Assembly (NCBI GenBank): GCA_937884235.1
Contig: CALGBT010000287.1
Span: 1 to 10,475, forward strand
Length of the DNA stretch: 10,475 nucleotides
DNA from: an uncultured Pseudomonadota bacterium
GTDB lineage: Bacteria; Myxococcota_A; UBA9042; CAIXZC01
Direction of reading: 5' to 3'
Shown here piece by piece: positions 9,001 to 10,475 of the stretch (within the stretch, counting starts at the first letter, position 1; every line of letters begins with the position of its first letter). The notes beneath the pieces were generated by a model. It searched no databases and had not been told where the DNA came from. It saw only the letters and a program-made list of their open reading frames with translations. The translations under genes were made by a program, and so were the position numbers.

Positions 9001-10475
9001 GTCTTCGTGGACCCTGAAGTCGCACGTCGCCAACGTTGGGTCGCAGGCACCGGCAGACGGGTCAAGGGCACCAAAGTAGAGAGGCAGATCGAAGGTGCCG
9101 GTGGATTCGTTCAAGAAGTCGCCAAGCAACGTGCCCTGGGTCTTCAATTGAGGCATGACAAAGTCGACGATTACGTCGTTGATGCTGCCAACAATGGTTG
9201 CACCGAGGTCGATTCCCACCCCTTCCGTGCCGGACAAGGCCGCATCAATAAGGGCAATGGAATCGCCAAAGGTGAGGCCCGCATCACAGCAGCCCGTGCC
9301 CGTGGGCACGCCGGTACACACACCGGAGACGCACTGGTCGTCGTAGGTGTTTGCGTCGCTGTCGTTGCACAGAGTGCCGTTGGCCACATTGGCTGTCTGG
9401 CAACCCAGCTCGGCGTCGCAGGTGTTCACTGTGCATACGTTGCCGTCGTCGCAAGAAGCGTCGTCGGTTTCGTACCAGCAACCGGCCAGCGAATCACAGT
9501 GGTCGGTGGTGCAGGCGAAGCCATCGTCACAGTCAGCAACACTGCCACAGTGGGAAGTGCAATCGCTGATGACGGAGTCTCCAGCGCTGACGTCGAATAC
9601 AGCCAGAACCGTCCCTTCGCCGTTAGCGGCGTTGGAGACGGCAGTCATGAGCAGCTCTCTCATGGAGGCGGCCGACAAGCCACCCAAGGTAGCGCCGATT
9701 TCCTGGAGATAGGCGTCGGGAATCAGGTCCAGAGTGGCTTCAATGGCACTCAGTGGGATTCGAGCCTGGAAGGTCCCGGCAAAGCCGGTCCAAGCACCCG
9801 GGGCTCCAGAGAGCGTGCCGTCGAGGACGACGTCCTCAAGCGGCAGCGCAACGAAGACTCCCAGAATGCTCACGACCGTCTCTTCCAGGGTCGACTCGGC
9901 GTGGAGCGTGTTGCCCGTTACCGTCGCTGACAGGGCGTGCAGCGGACCGCACGTATCGACCTGGAAGTTGTCTTCGTGGACCCTGAAGTCGCACGTCGCC
10001 AACGTTGGGTCGCAGGCACCGGCAGACGGGTCAAGGGCACCAAAGTAGAGAGGCAGATCGAAGGTGCCGGTGGATTCGTTCAAGAAGTCGCCAAGCAACG
10101 TGCCCTGGGTCTTCAATTGAGGCATGACAAAGTCGACGATTACGTCGTTGATGCTGCCAACAATGGTTGCACCGAGGTCGATTCCCACCCCTTCCGTGCC
10201 GGACAAGGCCGCATCAATAAGGGCAATGGAATCGCCAAAGGTGAGGCCCGCATCACAGCAGCCCGTGCCCGTGGGGACGCCGGTACACACACCGGAGACA
10301 CACTGGTCGTCGTAGGTGGTGGCGTCGTTGTCGTCGCAGGCTGTGCCGTTGGCCAGACTGGCGGTATCGCATCCAACTCCGATGACGCAGGTGTTCACCG
10401 TGCAAACGTTGCCGTCGTCGCAAGCAGCGTCGTCGGTTTCGTACCAGCAACCGGCGAGGGAATCGCAGGTGTCGG
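3037..10475 (-). CDS. Giant secreted multi-module Cys-rich repeat protein (5' end beyond the right edge)
   Basis: The frame is open from the right edge to a TAG stop at 3037-3039, giving at least 2478 residues. A GTG at 10398 is not the start: upstream codons continue the same repeat (CDSLAGCWYE, CDDGNVCT). In protein order it has a partial Cys linker, module 1 (10260-9547), module 2 (9291-8578), modules 3-7 (8328-7546, 7374-6586, 6420-5626, 5457-4654, 4482-3652), linkers between all modules, and a Cys-rich tail (3651-3040). Linkers resemble the Dictyostelium-type CTDC repeat (Pfam Dicty_CTDC), which also occurs in bacterial surface proteins. I do not recognise the modules. Abundant paired cysteines and acidic loops imply an exported, disulfide-stabilised, probably Ca2+-binding protein; the signal peptide would lie outside the window. 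Adhesion, matrix or prey contact are possible but unsupported roles. Coding status is certain; function is unknown. Confidence 0.93.
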   Translation of the reverse strand, partial: DTCDSLAGCWYETDDAACDDGNVCTVNTCVIGVGCDTASLANGTACDDNDATTYDDQCVSGVCTGVPTGTGCCDAGLTFGDSIALIDAALSGTEGVGIDLGATIVGSINDVIVDFVMPQLKTQGTLLGDFLNESTGTFDLPLYFGALDPSAGACDPTLATCDFRVHEDNFQVDTCGPLHALSATVTGNTLHAESTLEETVVSILGVFVALPLEDVVLDGTLSGAPGAWTGFAGTFQARIPLSAIEATLDLIPDAYLQEIGATLGGLSAASMRELLMTAVSNAANGEGTVLAVFDVSAGDSVISDCTSHCGSVADCDDGFACTTDHCDSLAGCWYETDDASCDDGNVCTVNTCDAELGCQTANVANGTLCNDSDANTYDDQCVSGVCTGVPTGTGCCDAGLTFGDSIALIDAALSGTEGVGIDLGATIVGSINDVIVDFVMPQLKTQGTLLGDFLNESTGTFDLPLYFGALDPSAGACDPTLATCDFRVHEDNFQVDTCGPLHALSATVTGNTLHAESTLEETVVSILGVFVALPLEDVVLDGTLSGAPGAWTGFAGTFQARIPLSAIEATLDLIPDAYLQEIGATLGGLSAASMRELLMTAVSNAANGEGTVLAVFDVSAGDSVISDCTSHCGNAADCDDGFACTTDTCDSLAGCWYEVDDAACDDGNVCTVNTCAIGVGCESTNVADGTVCDDGFAYTNNDQCVSGECLGVADDCCTNVNLSSALALSDLYVGNAAIQGEGLDLDLDPMTCLPGTLGVDCFDGVENEISELQALVEPMLRAGLLPYFQQTGNILLGLENYTAEGVMFDMPFYFGKKDPNNAGCDTTTQTCTYYVAEAHFDGQCLPLYGFDNALLSGGILTAGGPGTDMFLDAWWGSVHVQLDLYDVQLWGAVTGDFEAMDGLLGFALSRQGLKNLLDLVDPVDIPAGYTKAMIDGWIDMLPAEYDTDGDGIGDAISFGLKIDGLAATILGCGDNCSVDADCDDSNVCTIDECSNIGGCIYTNVASGTVCDDGSVLTEGDVCTDGVCSGVIPACDPVLDLSSGVIVSDGWIGVSGQLGEGLNVDGDFSTCSPDGDCDLTYGIDNYAALVSGIFTQSFIEQYVWPQITDGTLMVDLENMRTDGVPFSLPAYYATVDPNNAGCDFHTQSCDFVVPQYNFDNLCQAIYGFDNAVVSGSWLFAGGPDTDWTVDTYLGGQPVVFTLHNVQLAVEFTEVNGVFTYSGVAGAAIKRSVLLAALDLWDLSSYTPYSNTQLRNIFETIFDAPDIDTDGDGINDAISIGIHISGSSAAINDVPTLCSVDADCDDGNPCTVSTCTDSAGCQTVFVTGPCDDGDAATVNDTCTSGICLGQYEDCTPFVNYTDVQLMTEAQVNPVDSGINGFPRALDVDGDPATCSVNDPPTTVCNDGLDNQAATVASIVNPVIEDFILNGWLGVMLDFGQFEQQDTEFSLYIYQGEPSPNDPNCDITTQQCEYVVGYYNFDGNCSPLYSLDNAMISGSELTAGGPGYSVTIQSSYQGTPMNVTVYDVQVAATVVYSDKVNSVDGVFGAAIRKADIQALIDLVDDSQLQGYSRAFVQGLIDNLMIPDIDTDGDGVADAVSLAITGHTGKVTAGATSSPCTTDAECDDGNACTSDTCSTDVGCVHSDLSTGLCDDGLPHTINDHCILGECEGSVDSCQPFNALDNVLRIRTIALGQPDDATMALNVDGMDDTCAPFDTTLSNNLSCAVSGGVDNQVSQLSAVVGTLAQDALNDGWYNLLLDFSRFQTEGVPFLMPFLLANLDRNDATCDVYTQTCDYIVSPYNFDTDCNPVGGIPNAVILGNQLTAGGVGNDITVRAFVGGSYVETVLYNVAVEATVVHGSPVTYSEGLIGLAIRLADIRSILGMIDDPTLAGLGVTRSYLETLIDSLLIPDIDTDGDSVPDAVSAVFEFGSGNVGTLAIAEYCAPGISCDDGNPCTSDHCNDEWGCRHMFVADGTACDDGDAGTNGDACYSGVCQGVVPSCNPQVEFGNILRANELTVLTPTLGDTEGLNIDGLAGTCSPFAGGDCVQVNGNDNAAGALEAFMNSILTPEISNNYVTILADTKDLVVGGEVFDLRLYLAEKDPADAGCDPAVQTCYYDIPRYNFDDACNPLYHFDNATAIAGVPGVVQIAAGGVGYMLPIQVSLGGVPTIIGLYNAQVDVIAAYAAGTVNYAEGVVGGALRLTDVQNILDNVSTSSLFDANGDNVVDAADRAFIQTLLDTAIVNLLDIDTDGDTVPDAFSIVFGTVLDPAIANGAINCGDGICGVDESQCTCPADCMDFTGWTCAQSGWADGTCDCDCGIADACDCAPGDCGVASGCGNGICEAGEDCGSCPADCTCGAGDTCFNDACCTPSCTGIECGHDGCGGYCGGCTGQFELCQDYACVLALGDCADLLRCQEGCGSDTTCQEACLNAAPAQAQQLYFSTLLCIIAQCGLSPTPECMVWASDGPCKSAYDACVSYGY
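3040..3651 (-). other. Cys-rich C-terminal tail of the giant protein
   Basis: The last 204 residues contain about 38 cysteines. In order: CGDGICGVDESQCTCPADC; a WTCAQSGWADGTCDCDCG segment; CGNGICEAGEDCGSCPADC; CTPSCTGIECGHDGCGGYCGGC; and a final C-terminal domain (LGDCADLLRCQEGC, a leucine-rich stretch LYFSTLLCIIAQC, then three more cysteines) ending VSYGY. The first motifs are commonly seen in myxobacterial-type surface proteins, and the final segment resembles a small helical Cys-paired domain at C-termini of such proteins. No MYXO-CTERM or LPXTG-like sorting motif or terminal hydrophobic helix is present, so the C-terminus gives no sign of anchoring. Confidence 0.8.
3652..8328 (-). repeat. 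Five diverged copies (modules 3-7) of an unrecognised module of about 261-277 residues
   Basis: Modules lie at 8328-7546, 7374-6586, 6420-5626, 5457-4654 and 4482-3652. Shared landmarks in order are: an opening GLN[IV]DG-like segment followed by a Cys-containing stretch; a DN-x-x-x-x-L helix-like region; [EG]GxxFxxPxY; C-x6-C-x12-C reading like CDxxTQTCxYxVxxYNFDxxC; PLYxFDNAxxSG; a TAGGPG turn; LYDVQVxA strand-like segment; GVxGAAIRxxD; a leucine-rich stretch; and [ID]DTDGDxxxDA[IV]S near the end. The alternating hydrophobic pattern suggests a mainly beta fold with two helices, closed by an acidic cation-binding loop. Modules 1-2 share the cysteine core and the [FD]DLPLYF-like segment but are shorter and more distant. 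I know no named family for this; it may be an undescribed domain. Confidence 0.75.
3790..3832 (-). other. Dockerin/EF-hand-like loop inserted in module 7
   Basis: Module 7 contains FDANGDNVVDAADRAF, which fits the Ca2+ loop-helix half of a dockerin or EF-hand (D-x-N-x-D-x-V-x-D-x-x-D). It lies just ahead of the usual terminal DIDTDGD loop, and the corresponding stretch in modules 3-6 lacks it. Only one half-motif is seen, so this is not a complete dockerin. It would give module 7 two acidic loops instead of one. Metal binding is inferred from the residue pattern. Confidence 0.55.
4483..10475 (-). repeat. CTDC-like cysteine linkers between modules (seven, first one partial)
   Basis: Linkers lie at 10475-10261 (partial), 9546-9292, 8577-8329, 7545-7375, 6585-6421, 5625-5458 and 4653-4483. 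The common pattern is CDDGNxCTxxxC, xxGC, a short spacer ending GTxCDDG, then DxCxxGxCxG. The linkers before modules 2 and 3 are about 83-85 residues and carry one extra cassette (CDDGFACTTDxCDSLAGCWYE); the partial first linker begins inside the same cassette. The four later ones are about 55-57 residues. The pattern fits the Dicty_CTDC-type repeat, common as rigid, disulfide-bonded spacers in large bacterial surface proteins. They probably hold the modules apart as beads on a rod, which is inference. Confidence 0.8.
8576..10318 (-). repeat. 969-bp in-frame tandem duplication (modules 1 and 2)
   Basis: Positions 8576-9349 and 9545-10318 align at a constant offset of 969 bp (323 codons). By eye they differ at only four of 774 positions (8629, 8632, 9307 and 9331 against their partners). 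The longest exact stretch is 8633-9306. All four differences are synonymous, so modules 1 and 2 are identical in protein. The surrounding linkers keep the same register but are more diverged, and the segment at 8503 recurs at 9472 and again at 10441, so a third copy begins at the right edge. Each module has the C-x6-C-x13-C core but lacks the DTDGD loop of the later modules. Confidence 0.92.

Noticed and set aside
8968..9930. Plus-strand open frame (320 codons) with repeated sequence
   Set aside because: Its internal repeat is simply the 969-bp duplication read in the wrong strand.
8576..10318. CRISPR-like or mobile-element interpretation of the direct repeats
   Set aside because: The repeats are long, in frame and coding, with a 323-codon period; there are no short spaced repeats, terminal inverted repeats or transposase.
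10396..10398. GTG as start codon of the giant gene
   Set aside because: Codons upstream continue the CDDGNVCT linker in frame to the edge, and no signal peptide follows the GTG.

Overview
The window is almost entirely coding, and all of it reads on the minus strand. It holds two very large, incomplete genes for secreted, cysteine-rich and aspartate-rich repeat proteins, separated by an 83-bp gap. DNA is GC-rich. Repeat styles of this kind (MopE-type 'CNGIDDNCD' repeats in a lipoprotein, 'CDDGNxCT..xC' linkers, 'CGNGICEAGEDC' and 'CGHDGCGGYCG' tails) are typical of large surface proteins from Myxococcota, Bradymonadota and related former Deltaproteobacteria. That assignment is inference from style; the window has no taxonomic marker gene.

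Right part, 3037-10475: the 3' end of a giant gene, open to the right edge, with at least 2478 codons visible. In protein order it encodes two nearly identical 238-residue modules from a 969-bp tandem duplication, then five more divergent modules of about 261-277 residues, most ending near an acidic DTDGD loop. Cysteine-rich 'CDDGN' linkers separate all the modules. A C-terminal tail of about 204 residues has about 38 cysteines. I do not recognise the repeated module as a named domain; it is the best candidate for something undescribed here.

Middle, 2954-3036: a short intergenic gap with a GC-rich imperfect hairpin (no T-tract) and a Shine-Dalgarno sequence for the next gene.

Left part, 1-2953: the 5' part of a lipoprotein gene running off the left edge, 984 codons visible. 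It encodes a lipoprotein signal peptide, an acidic low-complexity stalk, and 12 MopE-type repeats (the last incomplete) that mostly alternate between two subtypes. Every repeat keeps a perfect DxDxDG loop.

The two genes are co-directional and close, so they may be co-transcribed. Both products look exported, disulfide-rich and probably cation (Ca2+) binding, consistent with cell-surface or matrix roles. No enzyme, defence or mobile-element gene was found, and long plus-strand open frames are antisense shadows of the D/N/C-rich coding sequence.
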